Shown piece by piece: positions 24,399 to 34,232 of a DNA stretch of 49,180 nt. The notes under the pieces are model-generated. The model searched no databases. It saw only the letters and a program-made list of their open reading frames with translations, and was not told the DNA's origin. The number at the start of each line of letters is the position of its first letter. Within the stretch, counting starts at the first letter, position 1. Origin of the DNA: Chitinispirillales bacterium (GTDB taxonomy: Bacteria; Fibrobacterota; Chitinivibrionia; Chitinivibrionales; Chitinispirillaceae); contig JAITFI010000010.1 in assembly GCA_031281485.1 (NCBI GenBank), positions 1 to 49,180 of the forward strand, written 5' to 3'. The translations under genes and the position numbers were made by a program.

Positions 24399-24626
24399 TT
24401 AATCCGCTAAAACCACCGTTATAAGCTTCTTTATGTCCCGCCCCATAGCCGACTCAATCGCCACCGCTTCATCCACCCCGGCCGCGATATGCGAGTTGAT
24501 CATCGCGTCCACGGCGTTGTGGGCGTACTTCGCCACGCCGTCAGAAGTGTAGTTCGGATGCACCTCCGCCACGTACTTGCGGGCCCGCTCGTACAATTCA
24601 GCCCTCATCTCTTCCATATTAGCCAT
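24399..24626 (-). CDS. Small conserved-looking cytoplasmic protein
   Basis: This 75-residue helical protein (EEMRAELYERARKYVAEVHPNYT...AVDAMINSHIAAGVDEAVAIESAMGRDIKKLI) is not one I recognise. A strong ribosome site, AGAGGAGG, 7 bases before the ATG makes it very likely a real gene. GTTG-N20-TATATTTA upstream (24671-24702) is a plausible promoter. It has no operon partner: the next reverse-strand gene has its own promoter. Confidence 0.7.
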   Translation of the reverse strand: MANMEEMRAELYERARKYVAEVHPNYTSDGVAKYAHNAVDAMINSHIAAGVDEAVAIESAMGRDIKKLITVVLAD

Positions 24627-24812
24627 TTTTAAACCTCCTCTTGAGTGTTAATCAAACCATGTCTTATTATTAAATATATCGTTTACCCAACCCAATATCA
24701 ACATATATTTTTTTAATTAAAACTAATATCCGCGCAAAATCAAAGTCAACCCCAAAACCGCATATTGCGCCGAACGGGTTTCGGGACCCAAATAAAAAAA
24801 TAAAAAAAAAGT

Positions 24813-24846
24813 ATTGACACCGCGCGGGGCGCCTATTGTATATTAA
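24813..24846 (+). promoter_or_regulatory. Promoter of metF (ATTG-N22-TATATTAA)
   Basis: ATTGACA starts at 24813 and TATATTAA lies at 24839-24846. The spacer is the only G/C-rich part of a very A/T-rich region (24660-24900) that otherwise holds nothing I can name. Confidence 0.6.
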
Positions 24847-24904
24847 TACTACGTTGTAAGTTGGCGATTTATTACACATACAAAACCGAGCGGACCAAAT
24901 ACCT

Positions 24905-25792
24905 ATGGTAAGGCACATCTCCGAGATACTTGGCAAAGGCGCCATATCTTTCAGTTTCGAGTTCTTTCCACCCAAAACTCAGGCCGCCGCCGGTAATCTT
25001 TTCAAATCCATCTCCGAACTTACCCCCCTCAAACCCGCGTTCGTCAGCGTTACGTACGGGGCCGGCGGCAGCACCGTAGGCCTCACGCACGACCTCGTAA
25101 CGCGCCTGCAGCGCGAGACGGAGCTCACCGTCGTCAGCCACCTGACCTGCGTTGGGACAACGCTCGACGGCGTGCGGGGCATTTTGGACTCCTATTACGC
25201 GGACGGGATCCGGAACATCATGGCCCTCCGCGGCGACATGCCCAAGTCCGGCGCCCCCGCGGCCACTGACTTCCGCTACGCCGCCGAGCTCGTAGCGTTC
25301 ATAAAGAAAAGCCATCCGGACATGGGTATAGGGGTGGCCGGCTTCCCGGAGGGGCACCCCGAGACACCCAACCGCCTGAAAGAGATAGACTACCTGAAAG
25401 CGAAGGTCGACGCCGGGGCCGATTATATATGCACGCAGCTCTTCTTCGACAACCACGACTTCTACGACTTCCGCGAGCGCTGCGAACTGGCCGGGATAAA
25501 AATCCCCATAATCGCCGGAATAATGCCCGTTACCAATAAAAAAGGGATGCTCCGAATGGCCGACTTGGCCTTAGGCGCCCGCTTCCCGGGGAAAATGCAG
25601 AAAGCCCTGTCACGGGCCGACAGCGACGAACACTACGCAAATGTAGGCGTCCATTGGGCTACCGAGCAAGTGTTGGATTTGATCGAAAACAACGTAGCCG
25701 GCATCCACTTTTTCACTCTAAATGATTCAAAGGCGACCCTCAGGATATACGAGTCCCTCGGGGTATCCAACTCGGCGGGGCTGTCGGGGTAG
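24905..25792 (+). CDS. metF: 5,10-Methylenetetrahydrofolate reductase
   Basis: This FAD enzyme reduces methylene-THF to methyl-THF for methionine synthesis. The 295-residue protein shows the short bacterial MetF pattern: SFEFFPPKT with the catalytic glutamate, VSVTYGAGGST, THLTC-like SHLTCVG, NIMALRGDMPK, then ADYICTQLFFD and PIIAGIMPV. There is no C-terminal regulatory domain, as normal for bacteria. It stands alone; a palindromic repeat element follows at 25839. Confidence 0.95.
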   Translation: MVRHISEILGKGAISFSFEFFPPKTQAAAGNLFKSISELTPLKPAFVSVTYGAGGSTVGLTHDLVTRLQRETELTVVSHLTCVGTTLDGVRGILDSYYADGIRNIMALRGDMPKSGAPAATDFRYAAELVAFIKKSHPDMGIGVAGFPEGHPETPNRLKEIDYLKAKVDAGADYICTQLFFDNHDFYDFRERCELAGIKIPIIAGIMPVTNKKGMLRMADLALGARFPGKMQKALSRADSDEHYANVGVHWATEQVLDLIENNVAGIHFFTLNDSKATLRIYESLGVSNSAGLSG

Positions 25793-25838
25793 ACAAAAAA
25801 AACAATTCTTTAAAAGCTTTAAATTCTTTAAAATCTTT

Positions 25839-26009
25839 TTTAGACGAAGCCTTCGGCTTCATAGGATATGCGGGGCTAAACCCCGCATATATAAAATCAA
25901 AGGCTAAAAACGCCGATTTTGACTTTGATTTTGATGTTGACTTTATATGCGGGGTTTAGCCCCGCATATCCTATGGAAGGGCGCGATTTATCGCGCACTT
26001 CCGTCTAAA
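25839..26009. repeat. Palindromic REPIN/MITE-like element, copy 2
   Basis: The element has the same architecture as copy 1: TTTAGACGA, a GAAGCC/GGCTTC hairpin, ATATGCGGGG/CCCCGCATAT, a different core, the inverse ATATGCGGGG hairpin, then a GGAAGGGCGCGAT-type hairpin and CGTCTAAA. In the last hairpin an A-T pair of copy 1 is a G-C pair here, changed on both sides, and one other pair is mismatched. The core (25900-25945) lacks the GGATT repeats of copy 1. A/T-rich AAAGATTTTGATTTTAA words continue to about 26075. The 25793-26106 gap holds nothing else. Confidence 0.8.
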
Positions 26010-26106
26010 AATGAATTTAAAGACTTTGATTTTAAAAGATTTTAAAGATTTTAAAGATTTTGATTTTAGCCAATAACTATAAAAAACCTATAGGAGGAGG
26101 TATTAT

Positions 26107-27444
26107 ATGTCTTTTGATGTAAAGTCTTTCATGCAGATGATCGAAGCGAAGAACCCCGGCGAGAAGGAGTTTCACCAAGCGGTTACGGAGGTAGTCCACT
26201 CCTTGGCCCCGTTCTTAGACAAGAATCCCAAATACGTGAAACACAAGGTGCTTGAACGAATAGTAGAGCCTGAGCGCGTAATCATGTTCCGCGTCCCCTG
26301 GGTGGACGACAAGGGCGAGATTCAGGTGAACCGCGGGTTCCGCATCCAAATGAACTCCGCTATAGGGCCCTACAAGGGCGGACTGCGCTTCGACCCGTCG
26401 GTCTATCTCGGCCTCCTGAAGTTCTTGGCCTTCGAGCAGGTCTTCAAAAACTCGCTCACCACCCTGCCAATGGGCGGCGCCAAGGGCGGCTCCGACTTCG
26501 ACCCCGCCGGCAAGTCCGACAACGAGGTGATGGCCTTCTGCCAATCCTTCATGTCGGAACTCTTCCGCCACATCGGCCCGAATATCGACGTCCCCGCCGG
26601 CGACATAAACGTGGGCGGTCGCGAAATCGGGTACATGTACGGGATGTACAAAAAGCTCACGAATGAGTTCACCGGCGTCCTGACCGGCAAGGGGCTCAAC
26701 TGGGGCGGCAGCCTCATCCGCCCCGAAGCCACCGGGTACGGTTGCGTCTACCTCTGCGTCGAGATGATGAAGACCAAGGGCCAAAGCTTCCAAGGAAAAA
26801 CGGTCGCGATCAGCGGCTCCGGCAACGTCGCGCAGTACGCCTGCCAGAAAGCGACGCAACTGGGCGCCAAGGTCGTCACACTGTCGGACAGAGGCGGCAC
26901 CATATACGACCCGAACGGCATCACAGCCGAGAAGCTGGCCTACGTGATTGAGCTGAAAGGGGTCAAACGCGGGAAGCTGACGGACTACGCGAAGGAGTAC
27001 AAGTGCGAGCACTCCACGGACAAGAACCCGTGGGCGTACAAGTGCGACGTCGCCCTGCCGTGCGCCAAACAGAACGAACTCGACGGCAAAGACGCCGAGA
27101 ACCTGGTTAAAAACGGCTGCACCTGCGTCGGCGAGGGCGCGAACATGCCGTGCACGCCGGAAGCCGTGGAGAAGTTCTTAGCCGCCAAAACCCTCTTCGC
27201 CCCCGGCAAGGCGGCGAACGCCGGCGGCGTGGCGGTCAGCGGCCTCGAAATGTCCCAAAACAGCATACGCACAAGCTGGACCAGGGACGAGGTGGACAAG
27301 AAGCTGGAGGGCATAATGAGGGCGATCCACGAGAAGTGCGTCGAGTACGGCAAGAAGGGCGACTTCATCAACTACGTGGACGGGGCGAACATCGGCGGGT
27401 TCGTGAAGGTGGCCGACGCGATGATCGACCAAGGGGTCGTGTAA
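26107..27444 (+). CDS. gdhA: NADP-type glutamate dehydrogenase
   Basis: This hexameric class I enzyme makes glutamate from 2-oxoglutarate and ammonia. At 445 residues it has the family motifs: PYKGGLRFDPSV, the catalytic lysine segment LPMGGAKGGSDFDP, DINVGGREIGYMYG, TGKGLNWGGSLIRPEATGYG and the Rossmann motif AISGSGNVAQYA. AGGAGG lies 7 bases before the ATG. Its leader directly follows the A/T-rich end of the palindromic element. Confidence 0.97.
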   Translation: MSFDVKSFMQMIEAKNPGEKEFHQAVTEVVHSLAPFLDKNPKYVKHKVLERIVEPERVIMFRVPWVDDKGEIQVNRGFRIQMNSAIGPYKGGLRFDPSVYLGLLKFLAFEQVFKNSLTTLPMGGAKGGSDFDPAGKSDNEVMAFCQSFMSELFRHIGPNIDVPAGDINVGGREIGYMYGMYKKLTNEFTGVLTGKGLNWGGSLIRPEATGYGCVYLCVEMMKTKGQSFQGKTVAISGSGNVAQYACQKATQLGAKVVTLSDRGGTIYDPNGITAEKLAYVIELKGVKRGKLTDYAKEYKCEHSTDKNPWAYKCDVALPCAKQNELDGKDAENLVKNGCTCVGEGANMPCTPEAVEKFLAAKTLFAPGKAANAGGVAVSGLEMSQNSIRTSWTRDEVDKKLEGIMRAIHEKCVEYGKKGDFINYVDGANIGGFVKVADAMIDQGVV

Positions 27445-27487
27445 GCCTTTCGCGCGACGCGCTACCGGCATTACCGGTCTGTAGGGA

Positions 27488-27514
27488 GGCGGGTTTCTAA
27501 CCCGCCATTTTTTA
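27488..27514 (+). terminator. Rho-independent terminator of gdhA
   Basis: GGCGGGTT-TCT-AACCCGCC followed by ATTTTTTAT lies 44 bases after the stop codon. Confidence 0.85.
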
Positions 27515-27529
27515 TCGTCCGGAAAAAAA

Positions 27530-27562
27530 TTTGCACAGCCGCCGTCCCACCGATTATATTTG
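27530..27562 (+). promoter_or_regulatory. Promoter of the giant NTPase gene (TTTG-N21-TATATTTG)
   Basis: TTTG (27530-27533) and TATATTTG (27555-27562) match the Bacteroidetes-type consensus TTTG/TAnnTTTG with 21 bases between them. The start codon follows at 27645, leaving a leader of roughly 75 bases. Confidence 0.7.
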
Positions 27563-27644
27563 TATTAGTATGCTTAAACGATCGGCATACTGTCAGATTT
27601 TCACAGATTTCAACACGTAATTAGGCCTTGGGAGCGGCGTTATT

Positions 27645-30600
27645 ATGGAAATGACGGATTTTGAGGACTTGCGAACGAATCTTTATGATTTGCGCACACG
27701 TGCGGAAAAACTACTGGATAGGTTAGACGCGTTAGATACATCCAACAACGTGGAGAAGAACGCCGACGCCAAGGGTTTGCTTGACCGGTTTGTTTCCACC
27801 GTGGAGGATCTGATCGCCTCTCGCGAGTCAAATATTGATGAGGTGCGAACACACCTTAAAAGATTCCTCGACATTGTACCGCCGGATGATGTAAAAGATG
27901 ATTTTGAGCCGTTTAAGGAAAAACTTTCAAAACTGCTCGAATCGAAAGAGCCGCTTTCCGGTGACGAAAAGCCGTATGAACTCTTTGTTTCGTGGGTCGA
28001 TAATCCCCAACTAGATCCGTACACAGTGGCGGAAGATGATACCATTGACACTTTTAACAGCCTTTTCAAGACAAGATTAACGAAACTGTTGCCAAAAGGG
28101 ATGTATCATTTTGAGTCGGTAAAAAACGATACGCTCTCACAGAACAATAAGGAACCCCTCCATGACAATGTGAACGGCGGTAAAGACGTGCGCGAGGATT
28201 CGGTGGAACAGACAGATTCAACGCCGCAAACCAGTTCTGTCGTCGAAAATATCGAGAATATTAAAGACAAATTTGTCTTCATCAATCCCACAAAAGGAAT
28301 TTTTTTTGGGGCAAAGGCCTTTGAAGTATATTATTTCAACATCGGAAGAAGCGGAACACGCCATCCCAAATTCGAAAAATTCGGAGAACTCAACTTGCTC
28401 GGCTATTTTGCGCAGTTTGGCGCGCTTACCAAACGTCAGCTTAAAGATTATTTGTTTAAATTTAATATGGGAATGTGGAATGCGCAATTAGAACTCGTGT
28501 GTAAAAAGGGTTATGTATCTATTTTCAGACGCGAAGATTCAGATGTTGAATTTTATGCGCTTTCCTTAAGTGGTTTGAAGATTTTTAAAACAGAAACAAC
28601 TAGAGATTTAATGAAGAAACACCTCGAATTTTGGTCAGGTAAGAAGCCGTTAGGCATGAATTCAGAACTTATGGATATATATTCTGACGTTAAGTCTTAT
28701 GAACGAACGACGACTGTCGCTTTGAAAATCCTGAGTAGCAACTCCGTCCGTGTCAGAACAAGCGTTGTCGCAAGAATTCGTGATAACACAAAAATGTCGA
28801 CATTTGAGTTATCATTGTATCTTGTTGATGGAGCCAAACTTAGTTTCTTTCTCCGTGGAACATCCGAAAAAGTTTTCCTTTCCCACACTATCGAATGTTC
28901 AGGGTCGGAAACTATCGGCATACCGGATTGTTTGTATTGCGTTGTTTCGGACGACCATACCATCGAATATTTTGATTCTGAGAATAGTAAGATTGATTTC
29001 GACGCGTTTATCAAGAAACTCAGCCGGTTTAAAACCGAAGTGTCTGCGGATAATGCACCGGAGGATGCGCCGGATATTGATGTCGTCGATGATGAGGAAG
29101 CGCAAACGGATCAGGAACACGATGATGATTCAGAACCGGATGTTGTCCCTGACGAAGAGGCGCGTACCAGCGACAACTCTGAGATCGCTCCTGCTATCGG
29201 TGTTATCATCGATAATGAGACGTGGGCCGATAAGGAACCGGAGACGGCTTACGATACCGATGTCGTCACCGATGAAGCGATGTCTGCTACGGATGAGATA
29301 CATGCGGAAACTTCAAGTATGGATTTACCGTCAGACCCGTTTAGCATGGCGAAATACTTATTAGAGAATAACATCACTCCATCGAACGAGAATGCCTTCA
29401 ACAAATTGGTTGACTCATTGTTGGACGCAGCGTCCGATACGGCTCAACAAGACAATACAGACTATATTGGCCGCGCGGTTATTTTGAGAAAAACGCTTGC
29501 GCTCGCCGACAATGAAAAATACGGTCAAGACTACAAGCGTCTGCGACTAGCGGTCGATATGCCGTTAAGTGGAGAGTTAGACGAACACGTTTATTCATAC
29601 GGCGAACTGTCATGTCTTTTCTACAGTGAAAATGCGGGAACTGCGCTACATTTAGCGGCGCTATTACGCGCGTTGTTTCGACCAAGTCGATCAAGTTGGG
29701 TGTATGATTTACGTCAGTTAATAGATTCCGCAAAAGGTCTTCTTAATACAAAAAGGCACGATGATGTTTTTTCAAAGATACCTGATTTAAAAAACTTATT
29801 GAATACGTTTACCGAAATTACTTCCATTTTACCGAATGGCTTTACTGTTGCCGTTATAAACCAATTTATTGACGACGATGTTAAAACTACGAATCTTGAG
29901 AAGTTGAAAACTAATGCTAAAGATATGTGCAAAACGCCTACTATACAACACTTTACCGGCGCTCCGGAGATGATGAAGGTGTGTTTTGGGTCAAAGAGCG
30001 ATTTGGGAACGTGTATGGAGATTATCGCCAACGATCAGAGGGATTTTAAGGACACTATCTTGAAAATCTACAAATCACTCACTGATAATGATGAGAATTC
30101 TACCAAAAAGATTGACTTGTTTATTGACAACTCATGGAAAAAAGTTTCTCGCGATAATAATAAAGTTAAAATCGGTGAATTGAAACTTGGTGCGCGTGAC
30201 AAGACCATTCGTGAAATTCATCAACGATTAGACACCATGAAGCAGTGGTTGGAGTATGTCGATGAGTTGTCCGCCGGTCACAATGACAAAGTAAAAATAG
30301 AATACGAAAAGATGAGTAAATCCTTAGAAAACATAGTGGAACGTTTGCGTAAAGATAGATTGTTACCGAAATCGGATCGCGCGGTGATTCTTCGCGCGGT
30401 TGAGAATTTGTCTTTGATGATCAAAGGAAACAGCCCCATGTCTTTTCTTCCAGAAGATTGGCTGGCTGTGGGTGTTTTCCCCGTATCAAACGGAGTGCCT
30501 ATAATTAACGAAAATTTTTGCAGCGTTCTTTACTACGAACCTTGGCGTAATGTTTTACGCCATATTTCTTACAAACCTAGTAAATTAACCGATGTTTTGG

Positions 30601-32921
30601 AACAAATAAATAGCCAAAACAGTCGACTCCGCGATAACATCGGGCAAGCAATCGCGATATGCGACCATTTGGGACTTGATGACGGCGAAAAAGAAAAATA
30701 TCAACGCAGCGTCAAACCAGCGATAGAAAAAACAAATGAAAAGATTCGTGAATTTGAGGAAAAAAGCGGACTTAATTGGTTTTACGGACGAATCGACGAC
30801 CAAACGAGGGAACTTGTAATAGGCGAATTGGAGCGTTTTAAACCTGAATTTTTAGAAAACAAATATTTTGCGTGCTTACCTGAGTTTCTTGATGCGCTCC
30901 ACGAACAATTGGCCGACGCACAAAAAGAAATAGAAAAACAATGGAACGCCAAAATTACAGAGATTGAAAACATGGGTATTTCCGATGAATGGACAGCGTG
31001 CTTTAGCAAGCATATAAGAAATTCTGATTTTTTGCTTGTTGAAGAGGCTATTAATGTTTATCATAGTAAAGGAGCCCCCAGCCAGGTCGACCTTAATTTA
31101 AACGAAGAAGACCTTTTTTCAGAATTCATCGACAATCGCTATAAAGAACTTGAACATATTTGCCTCGAGAATACATCGGAAAAGTTGCTAGGGCTGAAGG
31201 GTTTTGCGGAAAAATATATTTCTGAAGTTGCCGAAGAATACCGAGATTCCGCGAAAAAACTTTTAACGAGCCTTCCAAACGAAACTAGCCCAACGCACGG
31301 AGACGGCAGTCGTAATATTGAGACATTGTTGAAAGAATTGGGATTTACCGTCGTCGGCGTCACAAGGGATAACCCAAAGGCGGAACCTGCTCGATTCACG
31401 GCAAAAGTCGAACCTGAACCGAAAAATAGCCCGAGTTATAAACACCCGATCGCCGCTATGGGAACAAATCTTGGCGACACGCTCCACATTATAGAATTGT
31501 TCGGCAAGTCGAGTCCTCATTCTATTATAGACACTGTACGAAAACAAAAAACTAATGGAATGCCGTTGGTATTCCTAAACGGATTTCTCACCGGCACCCA
31601 ACGTCGGCAGCTCGCGAAAATATTTTTGGAAACGCACAACGCGGAAAAACCGTTTATATTTTTGGATTGGATACTTTTACTTCATTTGGCATCCCAAGAT
31701 AAGACGGACAGAATTCGCGTAATGCTCGCTTGTACCATGCCTTTTACGGGTGTCCGCCAACTCTTTTCCGCCAAATCCGGTTCTCTTGACGACGAAATGT
31801 ATATCGGAAGGATGAAAGAAATTCGAGAAATTTTAAATATGACAGGAACCAACTTTGTTTACGGCGGCCGTCAACTTGGCAAGACGGCAATGCTAATGCG
31901 TGCCAGAAACTTATTTCCAAAAGATAGAGATCACTACAGCGTATATATCGATTGTAATGAAAAGGAATGCCATGACGAGACATCGTTCGTTAATTCACTG
32001 AATGAAGCGATAAAAAAAGTCGGTATCTCTTTGATGCCTTGCGGATCCATTAAAGATTTATGTGCCGGACTCCAAACATGGCTTACGCAGAAGAAGGGTA
32101 GACACTTGTTGTTGCTGATTGACGAATCAGATAACATACTCCGAGTTTTCGCGGAAGACGGATACGTCGCCTTGAAACAATTTCATGGCCTTCAACGTGA
32201 AATAAATCGCTTTAAATTCGTATTCGCCGGTTTGCATAACGTTTTCCTAGCGGCAAAAGCGGCAAAAGACGCAAATACCGTTTTCGGGCAATTTAATATG
32301 CCTATATGTATACGCCCACTAGAAAAATCGGACGCGTATAAACTGCTTACGCGACCATTGCGTTTTCTTGGGTTTAAACCGAATCCACAAACACTTCTGC
32401 CTCTGCTCGTAAATACGGTTTTTTATCCGGGGGTGGTACACTCTGTCGGATATAAACTCATTTCTATGCTTATCGACAATTACTCTGACCTCGCTTATAA
32501 CGATAATAAAAATCCGCCATATCAGTTGGAAGATGAGCAAATCCGCAAATTTGTGAAGTTGGATGATTTATCAAAAATGATTGAAGAACGAATTATATGG
32601 ACGCTTGAAGTGGACGCTTCGTATTATTTGCTTGCCTCGTGCATCGCCGCTCTCTACTATCTTGATGAGCAGAACCGTAACGGATATAGCATTGAGAAAA
32701 TTTTAGAATGCGCTGAAATGCTTGATGCCGGCACTCTGCAAGAAATGGAAGAAAAAGAATGTGAAAACCTACTCTCAGAATTATGCGACATGAGCATATT
32801 GGTTAAGGTAGACAATCGTTACCGTTTTCGTTTATCACGATTTTTGAAAATAGTCGGTAAATCTGTTAGCGATATAGAGAAACAGATAAAACAATACTTA
32901 GAACAGAAAGAAAATGGATAA
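27645..32921 (+). CDS. Giant STAND-like NTPase protein, putative defence sensor
   Basis: This 1758-residue protein is not one I can name. A helical N-terminus is followed by a winged-helix-like region at about 245-310 (LLGYFAQFGALTKRQLKDYL...KKGYVSIFRRE). A beta-rich segment runs to about 465 and a very acidic linker spans about 471-560. The middle, about 560-1300, is long and mostly helical. A small alpha/beta domain (LVFLNGFLTGTQRRQLAKIF, FIFLDWILLLHLA) precedes the C-terminal P-loop NTPase. That NTPase is introduced by DEMYIGRMKEIREIL and has Walker A GGRQLGKT (1407-1414) and Walker B LLLLIDE with D1493-E1494. Winged-helix-like segments follow to the end. The order GRxxEI, GGRQLGKT, LLIDE is that of STAND/AAA sensor ATPases used in bacterial immunity. 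Codons are A/T-richer than in flanking genes, suggesting transfer. It is coupled to a HEPN gene 6 bases downstream. Confidence 0.8.
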   Translation: MEMTDFEDLRTNLYDLRTRAEKLLDRLDALDTSNNVEKNADAKGLLDRFVSTVEDLIASRESNIDEVRTHLKRFLDIVPPDDVKDDFEPFKEKLSKLLESKEPLSGDEKPYELFVSWVDNPQLDPYTVAEDDTIDTFNSLFKTRLTKLLPKGMYHFESVKNDTLSQNNKEPLHDNVNGGKDVREDSVEQTDSTPQTSSVVENIENIKDKFVFINPTKGIFFGAKAFEVYYFNIGRSGTRHPKFEKFGELNLLGYFAQFGALTKRQLKDYLFKFNMGMWNAQLELVCKKGYVSIFRREDSDVEFYALSLSGLKIFKTETTRDLMKKHLEFWSGKKPLGMNSELMDIYSDVKSYERTTTVALKILSSNSVRVRTSVVARIRDNTKMSTFELSLYLVDGAKLSFFLRGTSEKVFLSHTIECSGSETIGIPDCLYCVVSDDHTIEYFDSENSKIDFDAFIKKLSRFKTEVSADNAPEDAPDIDVVDDEEAQTDQEHDDDSEPDVVPDEEARTSDNSEIAPAIGVIIDNETWADKEPETAYDTDVVTDEAMSATDEIHAETSSMDLPSDPFSMAKYLLENNITPSNENAFNKLVDSLLDAASDTAQQDNTDYIGRAVILRKTLALADNEKYGQDYKRLRLAVDMPLSGELDEHVYSYGELSCLFYSENAGTALHLAALLRALFRPSRSSWVYDLRQLIDSAKGLLNTKRHDDVFSKIPDLKNLLNTFTEITSILPNGFTVAVINQFIDDDVKTTNLEKLKTNAKDMCKTPTIQHFTGAPEMMKVCFGSKSDLGTCMEIIANDQRDFKDTILKIYKSLTDNDENSTKKIDLFIDNSWKKVSRDNNKVKIGELKLGARDKTIREIHQRLDTMKQWLEYVDELSAGHNDKVKIEYEKMSKSLENIVERLRKDRLLPKSDRAVILRAVENLSLMIKGNSPMSFLPEDWLAVGVFPVSNGVPIINENFCSVLYYEPWRNVLRHISYKPSKLTDVLEQINSQNSRLRDNIGQAIAICDHLGLDDGEKEKYQRSVKPAIEKTNEKIREFEEKSGLNWFYGRIDDQTRELVIGELERFKPEFLENKYFACLPEFLDALHEQLADAQKEIEKQWNAKITEIENMGISDEWTACFSKHIRNSDFLLVEEAINVYHSKGAPSQVDLNLNEEDLFSEFIDNRYKELEHICLENTSEKLLGLKGFAEKYISEVAEEYRDSAKKLLTSLPNETSPTHGDGSRNIETLLKELGFTVVGVTRDNPKAEPARFTAKVEPEPKNSPSYKHPIAAMGTNLGDTLHIIELFGKSSPHSIIDTVRKQKTNGMPLVFLNGFLTGTQRRQLAKIFLETHNAEKPFIFLDWILLLHLASQDKTDRIRVMLACTMPFTGVRQLFSAKSGSLDDEMYIGRMKEIREILNMTGTNFVYGGRQLGKTAMLMRARNLFPKDRDHYSVYIDCNEKECHDETSFVNSLNEAIKKVGISLMPCGSIKDLCAGLQTWLTQKKGRHLLLLIDESDNILRVFAEDGYVALKQFHGLQREINRFKFVFAGLHNVFLAAKAAKDANTVFGQFNMPICIRPLEKSDAYKLLTRPLRFLGFKPNPQTLLPLLVNTVFYPGVVHSVGYKLISMLIDNYSDLAYNDNKNPPYQLEDEQIRKFVKLDDLSKMIEERIIWTLEVDASYYLLASCIAALYYLDEQNRNGYSIEKILECAEMLDAGTLQEMEEKECENLLSELCDMSILVKVDNRYRFRLSRFLKIVGKSVSDIEKQIKQYLEQKENG

Positions 32922-32927
32922 ACGAAG

Positions 32928-34076
32928 ATGAACAACAGCCTAACGCGAAAACCATCCGACAATGTGTGGTGGGACTATGTGACCGGACCGTCGCATTTTA
33001 TCTCTGAAACGCTACGTTACTTGCATGAAGGAAAGAGCGTATGTTTAATTACGCAAAACGGACTCCCCTTTCGCGGCACATTCTTCGACCGGATTTCTGA
33101 TACCTTATGTAAGATGAATAGTTCGGCCTACTTTGATTTTGAATATGTGATAGAAAATACAGGCAAGCCTGGAGATCATTTGATCAGGCATTTAGGACTG
33201 CGCTCCGACTACCGACCGAATGTGCCGGAGGCCGATTTTATACATAAAAATGGCGCGCTATCAAACCGATTATCGCATATTGTGACGAAAAACGGCGACA
33301 ACGTTCGCGATTGGCTTGATTTCATTAAATCCTATAAATCCAATTCGCTAAAAGATGGGCTCTTTTTACTCGAAATAAACGAGGCGCCTCACACACCAGT
33401 CTCGCAAAAATATCTGGAAATCTTGAAATACGATGATTTTATAACCGAATACGACTCACATCTTTTCGCCGGATTAATCACCGACAATGATAAACTTACT
33501 CCTACCGACAATAGTAAACTTAGTCCTATTGATAAGCGGTACATTACCGCTGAAAGACAGTATATTACCGCTATTGCGGTATCTTTTTTCGGTACGGATG
33601 TGGAACGTATCGATGATTTTATTCGCGTATACAAAATCGCTCAAAACCCTTTCGACACCATACCTGAAAACTTTTTTCCAGATAAAGACTCCGCGAACGA
33701 AAAACTCTGGAACGCGCAAGTACAAGAGTTGTTCCCTTTTATTATGCGTAAGACACGAGATTTTGTAAATAATTGGCGAGATGCCATCAATGAGGCTATT
33801 AATGTGGCCAATGGGGACAAAAACTTATTTCCCAAAGGTCTTGTGAATAATCGTAACGAACGGATTACCACTCCGGATGAATTGGAGATAGGAACACTGT
33901 TTGTTCTTATGTGTAAAAAACGTACGGACGGCAGCGATAAATACATCCTATGTGTTCCAAATCAGATTGACCTGCGCAAGAAACTGGAGTTTTGGCGTGA
34001 TATGCGAAATAACATCGCGCACGGAAAGATTTGCCAGCCGGAAGATGTCGAGCGCCTACTAAAACATAGTAAATAA
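32928..34076 (+). CDS. HEPN-motif protein, putative RNase effector of the giant NTPase
   Basis: This 382-residue protein has an N-terminal alpha/beta region beginning VWWDYVTGPSHFISETLRYLHEGKSVCLIT, like a P-loop-fold start but without a Walker A. The middle contains a short tandem peptide repeat (NDKLTPTDNSKLSPIDKRYIT). The C-terminal helical domain contains RDMRNNIAHGKI, with R360 and H365 forming the R-x4-H motif of HEPN ribonucleases. HEPN domains commonly act as RNA-cleaving effectors in abortive-infection systems. The gene starts 6 bases after the giant NTPase and shares its A/T-rich codon use, so the two form one operon. The inferred scheme is that the NTPase senses and this protein cleaves RNA. 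No direct homologue is known to me. Confidence 0.75.
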   Translation: MNNSLTRKPSDNVWWDYVTGPSHFISETLRYLHEGKSVCLITQNGLPFRGTFFDRISDTLCKMNSSAYFDFEYVIENTGKPGDHLIRHLGLRSDYRPNVPEADFIHKNGALSNRLSHIVTKNGDNVRDWLDFIKSYKSNSLKDGLFLLEINEAPHTPVSQKYLEILKYDDFITEYDSHLFAGLITDNDKLTPTDNSKLSPIDKRYITAERQYITAIAVSFFGTDVERIDDFIRVYKIAQNPFDTIPENFFPDKDSANEKLWNAQVQELFPFIMRKTRDFVNNWRDAINEAINVANGDKNLFPKGLVNNRNERITTPDELEIGTLFVLMCKKRTDGSDKYILCVPNQIDLRKKLEFWRDMRNNIAHGKICQPEDVERLLKHSK

Positions 34077-34143
34077 GTGGGTATTGCTCATAGAACGTTA
34101 CCTACCTAAGACAGTAAAAACGGCGAAGTTGAAAGCAAAGAAG

Positions 34144-34168
34144 GGCGGCGTAACCCCGCTTTTTAATA
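34144..34168 (+). terminator. Weak terminator after the HEPN gene
   Basis: A short G/C stem (GCGG with CCGC around a small loop) followed by TTTTT lies about 70 bases after the stop. The stem is only 4-5 bp, so this is tentative. Confidence 0.3.
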
Positions 34169-34180
34169 ATATAAAAAAAA

Positions 34181-34213
34181 TTTGCGTTACCGCCTCCCCA
34201 TTAATTATATTAT
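34181..34213 (+). promoter_or_regulatory. Promoter of tRNA-Gln (TTTG-N21-TATATTAT)
   Basis: TTTG (34181-34184) and TATATTAT (34206-34213) are 21 bases apart, 20 bases before the mature 5' end of the tRNA. Confidence 0.65.
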
Positions 34214-34232
34214 TATAGATATTCGGCTAAAT

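Noticed and set aside
28750-29364. Forward frame of 204 codons inside the giant NTPase gene
   Set aside because: It is an out-of-frame reading within a long intact frame; no ribosome site or family match.
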